Origin: Marinobacter sp. S0848L
GTDB taxonomy: Bacteria; Pseudomonadota; Gammaproteobacteria; Pseudomonadales; Oleiphilaceae
DNA length: 64,000 nt
Direction of reading: 5' to 3'
NCBI RefSeq assembly: GCF_023016065.1
Contig: NZ_JALKAQ010000006.1
Location: 62,001 to 126,000, forward strand
In this document: in pieces, positions 16,857-25,046 of the stretch
Position numbering within the stretch: the stretch's first letter is position 1
Layout of the letters: each line of letters starts with the position of its first letter
Translations under genes and position numbers: made by a program
Notes under the pieces: generated by a model
Databases searched by the model: none
Seen by the model: only the letters and a program-made list of their open reading frames with translations
What the model was told of the DNA's origin: nothing

Positions 16857-19032
16857 TCTGTTGCTCCGGCGCGTACAGCAGCATCCGGATCACATCGCCC
16901 TGCGCGGGCCGGATGCCGGGCTCAGTTACCAGGATTTGTGGCGCGCAGCCGGAGCAGTGGCTGATCAGTTGCGAAATCTGGGCGTCAAACGCATCGGGCT
17001 GTGTGGCGACAACACCCCGGCCTGGGTGGTGGCGGACCTGGCCTGCCTGATGGCAGAGGTGGTGTGTGTACCGGTGCCGGTGTTTTTTTCCAGAAGCCAG
17101 AACGAGCACCTGATTCAGCGGGCCGGGCTGGATGCCCTGGTATTCAGTGGCGAAGCAGAACAGGCGGAGATGATCGGTCATGGCGTCTGGCTGAGACATG
17201 TGCCGGTGTCCCCTGCTGCCTCCTGGATGCCGGAACACACCGCCAAGATTACCTTCACCTCCGGCAGTACTGGTACCCCCAAGGGCGTGTGCCTGTCGGC
17301 GCAGCAGCTGGCGGCGACCGCCGGTGCGCTGCAGCAGCGGCTGGAAGGTGTGGAGCTGGAGCAACACCTGTGCATTCTGCCGCTGGCAACCCTGCTGGAG
17401 AACATTGCCGGGGTTTACCTGCCCCTGCTGATGGGCGCCACGGTGACGGTTGCCCCGTTGCAGACTCTGGGCATGACCGGCAGCAGTGGCCTCGATCTCG
17501 GCCAGCTGTTGGCCGGCCTGAATCGGCATCAACCCCATTCCGTGATTCTGGTGCCTGAGCTGGCGATGGCGCTGGTCAATGCCGGCGAGCAGGGATTGCT
17601 GACAACGGATTCGTTTCGCTTCCTGGCGGTCGGCGGCGGCCGGGTATCGCCGGACCTGTTGGCCCGGGGACGGTCGATTGGGTTGCCTCTGTACGAGGGC
17701 TACGGTTTGTCTGAATGTGGCTCGGTGGTGGCGCTGAACGTGCCCGGAGCCGAGCGAGAAGGCTCGGTGGGCCTTCCCCTGGGGCATGTGCAGGTAAAGG
17801 TGGATAACGAACACCGGATTCTGGTTCGGGGCAATACCCATCTGGGGTATCTCGGTGATGAGCCGCAAGCCGATGACTGGCTGGATACCGGAGATCTGGG
17901 CGACCAGGACGCCGAGGGCTTTCTGGCCGTCAACGGCCGGGCCAAGAATCTGTTGATCACCAGCTTTGGCCGGAACATCAGCCCGGAATGGCTGGAAAGT
18001 GAACTGGTCCAGGCATTGGGGGCCACTCAGGCCGTGGTATTTGGCGATGGTGAGCCACAACCCGGTGCTTTGGTGGTGATCACCGATAATCGAAGCCCTG
18101 ATGATGTGCGTGCGGCCCTGACGTTGCTGAATGCCGGTTTGCCGGATTATGCCCGCCTGCAGGCTGTGTACCTGCGCCGGCAACGGCTGACCCAGGCCGA
18201 GGGTCACATCACGGCCAACGGTCGCCCGGTGCGGCACCAGATTCAGGCTGACCTGCCCATGCTCATGGCCGAAGCCTTTCCCCTTTTTATGAATCTTTCT
18301 GTGCCTGCGGGCACTTCTCCCCAACAGACAACGCCAGGAGTCTCCAACATGGCATTTTTTGACCGACTGCAATCCGAAACCGAACAGGCCCGGGCCCATG
18401 TCACCGGAGCCCCGGTGATTCAAGCCATCCAGGAGGGTCGCTTTGACCTTGAAGGCTACACCTGGTTTCTGACCCAGGCCTACCACCACGTGAAACACAC
18501 GGTACCGCTGATGATGGCTTGCGGCGGGCGGCTCCCTGAGCGGCTGGAGTTTGTGCGCAAGGCGCTGGTGGAATACATCGAGGAAGAATACGGCCACCAC
18601 GAGTGGATCCTGAACGACCTGGAAGCCTGTGGTGAAGACAAGGAAGCCATCCGCCATGGCCAGCCGGATACCTCCATCGAGCTGATGGTGGCTTACCTGT
18701 ACGACCGCATCCAGCGCGGCAACCCGGCCGCCTTTTTCGGCATGGTTCAGGTACTGGAAGGCACCTCCATCGAACTGGCCACGCCGCTGGGCGAAGCCAT
18801 CCAGAAACAGCTGGGCCTGCCTGACCAGGCCTTCAGCTATCTGTATTCTCACGGCGCACTGGACCAGGAGCACTTCGAGTTTTTCCGCAACCTGATGGAC
18901 AGCATTACAGATCCGGACGACCAGCAGGTCATCATCGAGTCGGCCCGCATGGTGTATCGACTTTACGGCGACATGCTGCACAGCATTCCGCTGCCGGCCA
19001 GTAACAAGGAGCAGCGCCATGAGGCTGCATGA
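16840..19032 (+). CDS. AMP-dependent acyl ligase fused to a heme-oxygenase-like diiron oxidase domain
   Basis: One 730-residue frame with two enzymes. Residues 1 to about 480 are an adenylate-forming ligase: FTSGSTGTPKGVCLS (P-loop), YEGYGLSECGSVVAL, WLDTGDLGD and NGRAKNLLIT..GRNISPEW; the A10 lysine position reads ANGRPVR, so the usual catalytic lysine may be arginine. After a linker of about 25 residues (roughly 18280-18348) comes a TenA/UndA-like domain of 227 residues with E80-x2-H83, E137 and H168-x3-D172-x2-H175 (numbered from the internal ATG at 18349), the ligand set of heme-oxygenase-like diiron enzymes. Start ATG 16840 has GGGAGG five bases upstream; the frame opening at 16744 is rejected. 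The linker looks like a former intergenic region. Substrates are unknown; a fatty acid is a guess from UndA. Confidence 0.85.
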   Translation: MAALPDLLLRRVQQHPDHIALRGPDAGLSYQDLWRAAGAVADQLRNLGVKRIGLCGDNTPAWVVADLACLMAEVVCVPVPVFFSRSQNEHLIQRAGLDALVFSGEAEQAEMIGHGVWLRHVPVSPAASWMPEHTAKITFTSGSTGTPKGVCLSAQQLAATAGALQQRLEGVELEQHLCILPLATLLENIAGVYLPLLMGATVTVAPLQTLGMTGSSGLDLGQLLAGLNRHQPHSVILVPELAMALVNAGEQGLLTTDSFRFLAVGGGRVSPDLLARGRSIGLPLYEGYGLSECGSVVALNVPGAEREGSVGLPLGHVQVKVDNEHRILVRGNTHLGYLGDEPQADDWLDTGDLGDQDAEGFLAVNGRAKNLLITSFGRNISPEWLESELVQALGATQAVVFGDGEPQPGALVVITDNRSPDDVRAALTLLNAGLPDYARLQAVYLRRQRLTQAEGHITANGRPVRHQIQADLPMLMAEAFPLFMNLSVPAGTSPQQTTPGVSNMAFFDRLQSETEQARAHVTGAPVIQAIQEGRFDLEGYTWFLTQAYHHVKHTVPLMMACGGRLPERLEFVRKALVEYIEEEYGHHEWILNDLEACGEDKEAIRHGQPDTSIELMVAYLYDRIQRGNPAAFFGMVQVLEGTSIELATPLGEAIQKQLGLPDQAFSYLYSHGALDQEHFEFFRNLMDSITDPDDQQVIIESARMVYRLYGDMLHSIPLPASNKEQRHEAA
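18336..18351 (+). promoter_or_regulatory. Internal ribosome-binding site and ATG before the diiron oxidase domain
   Basis: AGGAG at 18336-18340 stands eight bases before an in-frame ATG at 18349 exactly at the domain boundary. A small hairpin (GTGCC-TGCG-GGCAC, 18301-18314) lies before it. A separate 227-residue oxidase could therefore be made from the same message in addition to, or instead of, the fusion. Confidence 0.6.
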
Positions 19033-19801
19033 CCGAACCTTTCTGCTGCTGGGCGGCACTGGCGGCATTGGCCAGGCCCTGATCAGCCCCCTGGTGGAAA
19101 GTGGTGCCCGGGTGATTGTGGCGACCCGCCATCCCGAGCGGCTGGAAAAGCGCGCAGGCGTTTCCCCGGTGCACCTGGAGCTGGCCAGCCTGGAACTGGA
19201 CCGGCAACTGCAACAGCTGACCGAGGTGTATCCGGATATTGATGGCGTGATCCACTGCGCCGGCCAGAACCGCTTTGCGGCGCTGGAGGGCATGGCGGTC
19301 AGCGACCTGGACGCCCAGCTCATGGTCAACCTGCGTTCCGCCATGCTGGTCGCCCGGCATTTTGTCCCGCGGTTCCGTAAAGCGGGGATGGGCGGCCTGG
19401 TGTTTGTGGGTTCCACCTTCGGCAGTATCGGGTTCCCGGGCTACACCGCTTACTGTGCCAGCAAATTCGGCCTGCGCGGCTTTACCGAAGCCCTGCGCCG
19501 GGAGCTGGCGGATACCCCGGTGCAGGTGGTGTACGTGGCCCCCAGGGCGACCGCCACGGCCATGAACCCGGAGCCGGTGAACGAGTTGAACCGGGCGCTG
19601 GGCAATGCCATGGACGCTCCGGAAACCGTGGCGGCCCAGATTCTTCAGGCCATGGAAAAGGATGAGCGCCGGCGCTTCCTGGGCTGGCCGGAAAAACTGT
19701 TTGTGGTGATCAACGGCATCCTGCCGAAGATGGTGGATAAAGCCATGTTGAAACAACTGCCGGTCATCCGGCGCTTTCTGGATTCAGGAGCAATGTCATG
19801 A
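19019..19801 (+). CDS. Short-chain dehydrogenase/reductase (SDR)
   Basis: NAD(P)-dependent oxidoreductase of 260 residues. The nucleotide-binding motif is LLLGGTGGIGQAL near residues 10-22 (T-G-x3-G-x-G type), the NAG-like motif appears as HCAGQN near residue 81, and the catalytic Ser-Tyr-Lys are seen in VGSTFGSIGFPGYTAYCASKFG, with Y and K four residues apart. The ATG overlaps the 3' end of the ligase-oxidase gene by 14 bases and AAGGAG lies upstream inside that gene. It is predicted to reduce or oxidise an intermediate of the same pathway. The C-terminus has a hydrophobic patch (LFVVINGILPKMVDKAML) that could touch the membrane. Confidence 0.88.
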   Translation: MRLHDRTFLLLGGTGGIGQALISPLVESGARVIVATRHPERLEKRAGVSPVHLELASLELDRQLQQLTEVYPDIDGVIHCAGQNRFAALEGMAVSDLDAQLMVNLRSAMLVARHFVPRFRKAGMGGLVFVGSTFGSIGFPGYTAYCASKFGLRGFTEALRRELADTPVQVVYVAPRATATAMNPEPVNELNRALGNAMDAPETVAAQILQAMEKDERRRFLGWPEKLFVVINGILPKMVDKAMLKQLPVIRRFLDSGAMS

Positions 19802-20418
19802 AGTGGATAGCAATGATGTTGGCCAGTGTCCTGGCCATGCCTCTGTGGGCTCAGGACATACAGGCTGAGCTGGTGCACATTCAGCAACGCTGGGCCGAGA
19901 TCCAGTATCAGTTGCCCGAGGACGACAGGGAAAAGGCGTTTGAAGCACTGGCCAGGGACGCTGAGACCTTTGTCGCCGATTACCCGGGCCGGGCCGAACC
20001 GCTGATCTGGCAGGGTATTGTGCTCAGCACCTACGCTGGCGCCAAAGGCGGTCTGGGCGCCCTGGGGCTGGTAAAAGAGGCCAGGGCTTCACTGGAAGCG
20101 GCACTGGACATCGATCCAGAGGCACTGGATGGCTCGGCCTACACGTCTCTGGGTAGTCTATACTACCAGGTGCCGGGTTGGCCGCTGGGGTTCGGGGATG
20201 ACAGCAAGGCGCGGAGTTATCTGCAAAAAGCCCTGGCGATCAACCCTGATGGCATTGATGCCAATTATTTTTTCGGGGATTTTCTGCTGGATCAGGATGA
20301 GCCGGAGCGGGCGCGGGTGTACCTGGAAAAAGTACTGTCGGCGCCAGGCAGGCCGGGTCGTGAGCTGGCAGATGACGGTCGCCGCCGCGAGGCCACACAG
20401 CTTCTCGGGCAACGCTGA
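19798..20418 (+). CDS. Exported TPR-repeat protein
   Basis: A 206-residue protein with a clear signal peptide (MKWIAMMLASVLAMPLWAQ, cleavage likely after WAQ) and at least two TPR-like helical repeats: around residues 84-120 (KEARASLEAALDIDP) and 140-175 (SKARSYLQKALAINPDGID). It resembles small periplasmic TPR proteins, including the group associated with TRAP transporters (TatT), but no TRAP genes adjoin it here. It overlaps the SDR gene by four bases (ATGA), so it is the last gene of the hemolysin-ligase operon. A scaffolding or carrier role in the periplasm is speculation. Confidence 0.8.
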   Translation: MKWIAMMLASVLAMPLWAQDIQAELVHIQQRWAEIQYQLPEDDREKAFEALARDAETFVADYPGRAEPLIWQGIVLSTYAGAKGGLGALGLVKEARASLEAALDIDPEALDGSAYTSLGSLYYQVPGWPLGFGDDSKARSYLQKALAINPDGIDANYFFGDFLLDQDEPERARVYLEKVLSAPGRPGRELADDGRRREATQLLGQR

Positions 20419-20430
20419 GCAAACACCCTG

Positions 20431-20460
20431 CCGGGGGCCGGAACGTGTTCCGGTGCCCGG
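20431..20460 (+). terminator. Strong stem-loop after the hemolysin-ligase operon
   Basis: CCGGAAC (20438-20444) pairs with GTTCCGG (20447-20453), extended by CCGGG with CCCGG after a small internal loop. It starts 12 bases after the TPR stop. No thymine run follows, so it may be a transcript-end stabiliser or a Rho-assisted stop rather than a classical terminator. Confidence 0.5.
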
Positions 20461-20483
20461 TGTGATGCATCGAGCTTATCGCC

Positions 20484-20514
20484 TATATAAGAAAACAGAA
20501 TTTCACCTTATATA
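20484..20514. promoter_or_regulatory. Inverted repeat operator candidate before persulfide dioxygenase
   Basis: TATATAAG at 20484-20491 and CTTATATA at 20507-20514 form a perfect 8-bp inverted repeat with a 15-base spacer, centre-to-centre about two helical turns. It sits 60 bases before the gene in an AT-rich stretch. ArsR-type sulfide sensors such as BigR/SqrR bind AT-rich inverted repeats before such genes, but no ArsR gene is visible here. Confidence 0.5.
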
Positions 20515-20573
20515 TCGTTTCAGTATATCCTTAGATCAAATCATAGATATCGGCGACATCCAAGGTGAATACC

Positions 20574-21440
20574 ATGACTCAGCCTATCGTTCAGCATTTC
20601 TTCGATGAACCCACCAACACGTTCAGCTATGTGGTGCGGGATCCGGACAGTCAGGCCTGTGCCATCCTCGATTCGGTTCTGGACTTTGATTACGCGGCCG
20701 GTCGTACCGACGTTCGTTCCGCTGACGCCATTATCCAGTACGTTCGCGACAATGATTTAAAAGTTGAGTGGATTCTGGAAACCCACGTGCACGCGGATCA
20801 TTTATCCGCTGCCCCGTATCTGCACGAGCAGCTGGGTGGTAAAACTGGTATTGGCGCCCGTATTACCGATGTTCAGGAAATCTTCGGTAAGGCTTTTAAC
20901 GCAGGCACCGAGTTCGCCCGAGATGGCAGTCAGTTTGACCGGCTGTTCAAAGAAGGCGACACATTCACCATTGGTGGACTGGAAGGGCACGTGCTCCATA
21001 CTCCCGGTCATACCCCGGCCTGCCTGACCTACGTCATCGGCGATGCCGCCTTCGTAGGCGACACCCTGTTCATGCCGGATTACGGTACAGCCCGCTGTGA
21101 CTTCCCCGGTGGTGATGCCCGTACCCTGTTCCGCTCGATCCAAAAAGTGTTGGCCCTACCGGAGCAGACTAGAATTTTCCTGTGCCACGACTATAAAGCG
21201 CCGGGCCGGGAGGAATTCCATTGCATGACCACGGTGGCTGAACAGCGCGAAGCCAACGTGCATGTGCACGAAGGGGTTTCCGAGGATGGGTTCGTTAAGA
21301 TGCGCACCGAGCGTGACGCGACATTGGATATGCCGCGTCTGATTTTGCCTTCGGTTCAGGTGAACATGCGGGCCGGTGAGATGCCTCCAGCGGAGGATAA
21401 TGGGCAGGTCTATCTGAAAGTTCCGCTGAACCTGTTCTGA
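20574..21440 (+). CDS. Persulfide dioxygenase (ETHE1/Blh-like metallo-beta-lactamase fold)
   Basis: Predicted iron-dependent persulfide dioxygenase converting glutathione persulfide to sulfite; cytoplasmic, 288 residues. Metal ligands are seen in ETHVHADHLSAAP (H-x-H-x-D-H), HTPGHTPACL, the GDTLFMPDYGTARCDFPGG stretch that is characteristic of the sulfur dioxygenase subgroup, and the late HDYK. ATG 20574 is preferred over GTG 20565 because AAGGTG lies seven bases upstream. The SulP gene follows eight bases after the stop, so the sulfite made could be exported or exchanged. It resembles the Blh proteins of plant-associated bacteria, which detoxify hydrogen sulfide. Confidence 0.88.
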   Translation: MTQPIVQHFFDEPTNTFSYVVRDPDSQACAILDSVLDFDYAAGRTDVRSADAIIQYVRDNDLKVEWILETHVHADHLSAAPYLHEQLGGKTGIGARITDVQEIFGKAFNAGTEFARDGSQFDRLFKEGDTFTIGGLEGHVLHTPGHTPACLTYVIGDAAFVGDTLFMPDYGTARCDFPGGDARTLFRSIQKVLALPEQTRIFLCHDYKAPGREEFHCMTTVAEQREANVHVHEGVSEDGFVKMRTERDATLDMPRLILPSVQVNMRAGEMPPAEDNGQVYLKVPLNLF

Positions 21441-21447
21441 GCCGGGT

Positions 21448-23184
21448 ATGAACCTCAAACGTTATTTGCCAATCCTGCAATGGGCTCCAGTGTACGGCCG
21501 TGGTGAGGCCACCAGCGACTTAATTGCGGCAGCGATTGTGACGGTAATGCTCATACCCCAATCGCTCGCTTACGCGCTGCTGGCGGGTCTGCCGGCTCAG
21601 GTTGGCCTGTATGCCAGCATTCTGCCGTTGGTGGCTTATGCGGTCTTCGGCACCAGTCGCACCCTCTCGGTGGGGCCGGTGGCGGTGGTTTCGTTGATGA
21701 CCGCTGCGGCTTTGGCGCCCTTGGCGGCACTGGGCTCTGCGGAATACATTGCCGGTGCCGTGCTGATTGCCATTATGTCTGGCCTGATGCTCACGGTGAT
21801 GGGCATTCTAAGGCTCGGTTTTTTGGCGAACTTTTTGAGTCATCCGGTGATTTCCGGATTTATCTCAGCCTCCGGTTTGGTGATTGCTGCCAGTCAGCTA
21901 AAACATCTGTTGGGTGTGCAAGCATCCGGCCATAACCTGCTGGATATTGGCGGATCTCTGCTCAGTGCGTTCGGTGATATCAATGTGCCAACCCTGTTGG
22001 TGGGTGCCGGAACGCTGTTTTTCCTGTGCTGGGCCCGGCATGGCTTGAAACCGCTGTTGGAAAAGCTGGGCCTGACAGCACGCCTTGCTGACATTCTGAC
22101 GAAAACCGCCCCTATCCTGGCCGTTCTGGCGACCACTTGGCTGGCCTGGCAGTTCAGACTGGACCAGCAAGGCGTGCGCTTGGTTGGCGATATTCCCTCT
22201 GGCCTGCCTTCGTTTACACTGCCGAGCCTGGATCCTGCGCTTTGGTCCCAGTTGGCCGTAAGTGCCTTGTTGATCAGTGTGGTTGGTTTTGTTGAATCCG
22301 TCTCGGTGGGGCAGACGTTGGCGGCTAAGCGGCGCCAGCGTATTGATCCGGACCAGGAGCTGATCGGTTTAGGAGCGGCCAATCTCAGTGCCGGCTTGTC
22401 CGGAGGAATGCCGGTGACCGGTGGTTTCTCCCGCTCTGTGGTGAATTTCGATGCGGGTGCTGAAACGCCGGCGGCCGGAGCCTATGCCGCAGTCGGTATC
22501 GGGCTGGCAACCTTGTTTTTGACACCCGCAATTGCGTGGCTGCCTCAGGCAACCTTGGCCGCAACCATCATTGTGGCCGTGGTCACCTTGGTTGATCTAC
22601 CCGCCCTGCTCCGCACCTTCCGTTACTCGCGCACCGATTTTGGCGCCATGCTGGCGACCATAGTGCTAACGCTGGTGCACAGCGTCGAAGCGGGCATCAT
22701 CGCCGGCGTGGGCCTGTCGATTGGTTTGTTCCTGTACCGCACCAGTCGCCCGCATTGCGCAGTGTTGGGCCGTGTGCCGGGCACCGAACATTTTCGGAAT
22801 ATTCTGAGGCACGATGTGGAGGTGTGCCCGAAAGTCACCTTCTTGCGGGTGGACGAAAGCCTGTACTTCGCCAACGCGCGCTTCTTGGAAGAGACCGTGA
22901 TCGAGCTTGTGGCCCGGGAGCTGGAGCTGAAGGATCTGGTGCTGGTGTGCCCTGCGGTCAATCTGATCGATGCGTCGGCGCTGGAAAGCCTTGAGGCCAT
23001 GAACGAACGCCTTTCAGATGCGGGGGTCCGTTTGCATTTGTCCGAGGTGAAAGGGCCGGTAATGGATCGCCTGAAAGGCACGGAGCTGCTACAGCGAATG
23101 GGCGGTCAGGTTTTCTTAAGCACGTATCAAGCATGGAGAACGTTGACCGGGCACCATGGTGCGGCGGTGCCTGCTGAACGCTGA
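21448..23184 (+). CDS. SulP-family inorganic anion transporter with STAS domain
   Basis: Inner-membrane sulfate or related-anion transporter of 578 residues. About 12-14 hydrophobic segments are followed by a C-terminal STAS domain from about residue 450 (VTFLRVDESLYFANARFLEE, then NLIDASALESLEAMN). The SulP signature region near residues 25-45 (AAAIVTVMLIPQSLAYALLAG) and GGMPVTGGFSRSVVNFDAGA are present. Being eight bases downstream of the persulfide dioxygenase gene, it probably moves sulfite, sulfate or thiosulfate. Its stop and the stop of the convergent regA-like gene are one base apart. Confidence 0.9.
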   Translation: MNLKRYLPILQWAPVYGRGEATSDLIAAAIVTVMLIPQSLAYALLAGLPAQVGLYASILPLVAYAVFGTSRTLSVGPVAVVSLMTAAALAPLAALGSAEYIAGAVLIAIMSGLMLTVMGILRLGFLANFLSHPVISGFISASGLVIAASQLKHLLGVQASGHNLLDIGGSLLSAFGDINVPTLLVGAGTLFFLCWARHGLKPLLEKLGLTARLADILTKTAPILAVLATTWLAWQFRLDQQGVRLVGDIPSGLPSFTLPSLDPALWSQLAVSALLISVVGFVESVSVGQTLAAKRRQRIDPDQELIGLGAANLSAGLSGGMPVTGGFSRSVVNFDAGAETPAAGAYAAVGIGLATLFLTPAIAWLPQATLAATIIVAVVTLVDLPALLRTFRYSRTDFGAMLATIVLTLVHSVEAGIIAGVGLSIGLFLYRTSRPHCAVLGRVPGTEHFRNILRHDVEVCPKVTFLRVDESLYFANARFLEETVIELVARELELKDLVLVCPAVNLIDASALESLEAMNERLSDAGVRLHLSEVKGPVMDRLKGTELLQRMGGQVFLSTYQAWRTLTGHHGAAVPAER

Positions 23185-23185
23185 G

Positions 23186-23713
23186 TCAGCGCCAACGGGA
23201 ATGCTTTTGCAGTTTACGCTGCAAGGTTCGCCGATGCATGTTGAGCGAGCGTGCCGTGGCGGAAATATTGCCATCGTGTTCGTTTAACACGCGCTGAATG
23301 TGTTCCCACTCCATTTCCTCCACCGAAGGCGGTGCGGGTCGCAGTTCCGGCTCGCCGTCAACGGGGTCAAAGCCGCGCATCAGTTGCTGAACGGTGACCG
23401 GTTTGCACAGGTAGTTCACCGCACCGCGCCGAATCGCTTCAACCGCAGTGGCAATGCTGCCGTAACCGGTCAGCACCAGAACTTCCAGTTCCGGCTTTTG
23501 TTTGAGCAGCTCCGGCAGCAGCTGCAAACCACTTTCGCCGGCCAGGTTCAGGTCCAGAACGCACCGATTAAACGTCGAATCTGTAAGGGCGGCCAAGGCC
23601 GAGGCGTGATTATGAGCCACCGCTGCGGTTATATTCTGCCGGGCAAGCGAACGAACCAGCACTTGGGTAAAAGCCTGATCGTCATCCACCAATAACCACT
23701 GTTCTGCTGGCAT
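23186..23713 (-). CDS. regA: RegA/PrrA/ActR-type redox response regulator
   Basis: Short response regulator of 175 residues: receiver domain with the acidic pocket at D10-D12, phospho-acceptor D54 (CVLDLNLAGESG) and LCKPVTVQQL, then a proline-rich linker (LRPAPPSVEE) and a Fis-type helix-turn-helix (GNISATARSLNMHRRTLQRKLQK). This is the compact layout of the RegA/PrrA/ActR family, which controls respiratory and other energy genes in response to redox state. It follows its kinase gene after a one-base gap. Sulfide and persulfide genes next door are reasonable targets, though that is inference. Confidence 0.88.
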   Translation of the reverse strand: MPAEQWLLVDDDQAFTQVLVRSLARQNITAAVAHNHASALAALTDSTFNRCVLDLNLAGESGLQLLPELLKQKPELEVLVLTGYGSIATAVEAIRRGAVNYLCKPVTVQQLMRGFDPVDGEPELRPAPPSVEEMEWEHIQRVLNEHDGNISATARSLNMHRRTLQRKLQKHSRWR

Positions 23714-23714
23714 A

Positions 23715-24983
23715 CTAATGCGCTCCGCTCGTATGAGGTGTGATGACAGGCAAAGCGATCGTCATCGTGGTGCCTGACCCACTGGTTTGGGCTTTCAGGC
23801 TTCCGCCGAGCCGTTGAATGGTAGCATTCGACAGAAAAAGCCCAACCCCCAAGCCATTGCGAGAATCGACGATTTCTTCGCCCGGCGCACCTTGAAGTGA
23901 AGATTCCAGCCCATCCCCGTGATCTTCAACCATCAGTTCAACGCGCCCGTCACCTGAAAGCCGGCTGCTGACTGACACCCATTCCGGGCTTGCGGTCAAA
24001 GCGTTGGCCATTAGGTTGAGCACCGCTTGATCCAGCGTTGCCTCCACTTTCACGTGGGCGTCAGGATAGTTCGCGGGCCAGTGCAACGGTCCCGTCGGCC
24101 ACAGCAAGGTGGCTGATTCTCGAAGTCGCTCCAGCCAGCGTTTAACCGTTACCGTTTCCAGTTGCGCGGTTTTGGCTTCCACCGCGGTTTTGGTCAGCTG
24201 TTGCAGGTGTGCGCTGCAAAGCTGCACCTGTTGCTCCAGCAGGTCCAGATCTTCAGACAACTCCGGAGTGGTCTTGCCCCGGGTGTGGGCCCGGATTTCC
24301 CCAATGAGCAGCGTCATGGTGTTTAGCGGCGTACCTAACCGGTGCGCTACTGCGGCTGAGGACAGCCCCAAGGCAATCACCTGTTCATCCCGAAGCCGGC
24401 TTTCACGAAAGCTCGAAAGCTGGCTTTGTTGATGTCGCAGGCGGCGGGCGAGTGTGCCCACTACCAACAGGAGGATGGCGGCCGTCAGCGCAAAAGTCGC
24501 CCACATTCCGATCAGATGCAGTTGGGCCAGATCGCCGTCATGGTGATGGAGTACCACCGGGGTATGCCACAGAGCTAATGCTGTGTAGGCTGCAATGCCT
24601 GCGAGTGTGAGCACAAGGCTTTGACGTGTCGGCACCAGAATAATGGCCACTGCGATGGGTAACAGCAACAGGGAAACCAATGGGTTGGTATAGCCGCCGG
24701 TAAAATACAGCCACCCGCCGATCAGCGCCAGATCGATGGCCAGGGTCAGGCTAACGGGCGAAGACGCCTGCGGAGGTCGGCGGTTAAACCAGAGCCAACC
24801 TAAAGCCGCTAAGACACCATACAGCAGGCAAACCAGCAGTGCTTCAGCCCGGTGTGCCAGTTGAACCGTGGTTTCGGCAACGGCAATCGCCACCAACTGA
24901 ATGGCAATGATGGCCAGCCGCATGCTCAGCAGATAGCGAGCGGCCTGGCGAAAACCGGTTTGAGAGTGCGTGAACCATTCCAT
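23715..24983 (-). CDS. regB: RegB/PrrB/ActS-type redox-sensing histidine kinase
   Basis: Membrane kinase of 422 residues with six hydrophobic segments in the first 180 residues. It carries GGYTNPL, matching the quinone-sensing GGxxNPF motif of RegB with Leu for the last Phe. The H-box is AHRLGTPLNTMTLLIGEIR. A cysteine in QVQLCSAHLQQL sits where the redox-active Cys of RegB is found in the dimerisation helix. The ATPase domain ends NGLGVGLFLSNATIQRLGG. These features together support a redox/quinone sensor rather than a generic kinase. The pair is oriented convergently with the persulfide dioxygenase-SulP genes. Confidence 0.87.
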   Translation of the reverse strand: MEWFTHSQTGFRQAARYLLSMRLAIIAIQLVAIAVAETTVQLAHRAEALLVCLLYGVLAALGWLWFNRRPPQASSPVSLTLAIDLALIGGWLYFTGGYTNPLVSLLLLPIAVAIILVPTRQSLVLTLAGIAAYTALALWHTPVVLHHHDGDLAQLHLIGMWATFALTAAILLLVVGTLARRLRHQQSQLSSFRESRLRDEQVIALGLSSAAVAHRLGTPLNTMTLLIGEIRAHTRGKTTPELSEDLDLLEQQVQLCSAHLQQLTKTAVEAKTAQLETVTVKRWLERLRESATLLWPTGPLHWPANYPDAHVKVEATLDQAVLNLMANALTASPEWVSVSSRLSGDGRVELMVEDHGDGLESSLQGAPGEEIVDSRNGLGVGLFLSNATIQRLGGSLKAQTSGSGTTMTIALPVITPHTSGAH

Positions 24984-25046
24984 GGCCGCATTCTAGCAGC
25001 AAGCGCTACCTGCGCCTCGGGGTAAGGTGCGACTTATTGTCTCGGA

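Noticed and set aside
18349..19032. Annotation of the TenA-like domain as thiaminase II or a transcription regulator
   Set aside because: The positions hold E-x2-H, E and H-x3-D-x2-H metal ligands of diiron oxidases, and no catalytic cysteine typical of TenA thiaminase is found in the matching place.
16732..19416. A long open frame (about 894 residues) on the minus strand opposite the ligase, oxidase and SDR genes
   Set aside because: It lies antisense to genes with clear domain motifs and overlapping starts; its translation is rich in His, Gln and Arg and shows no family motif. It is a shadow caused by CTG-rich codon use on the plus strand.
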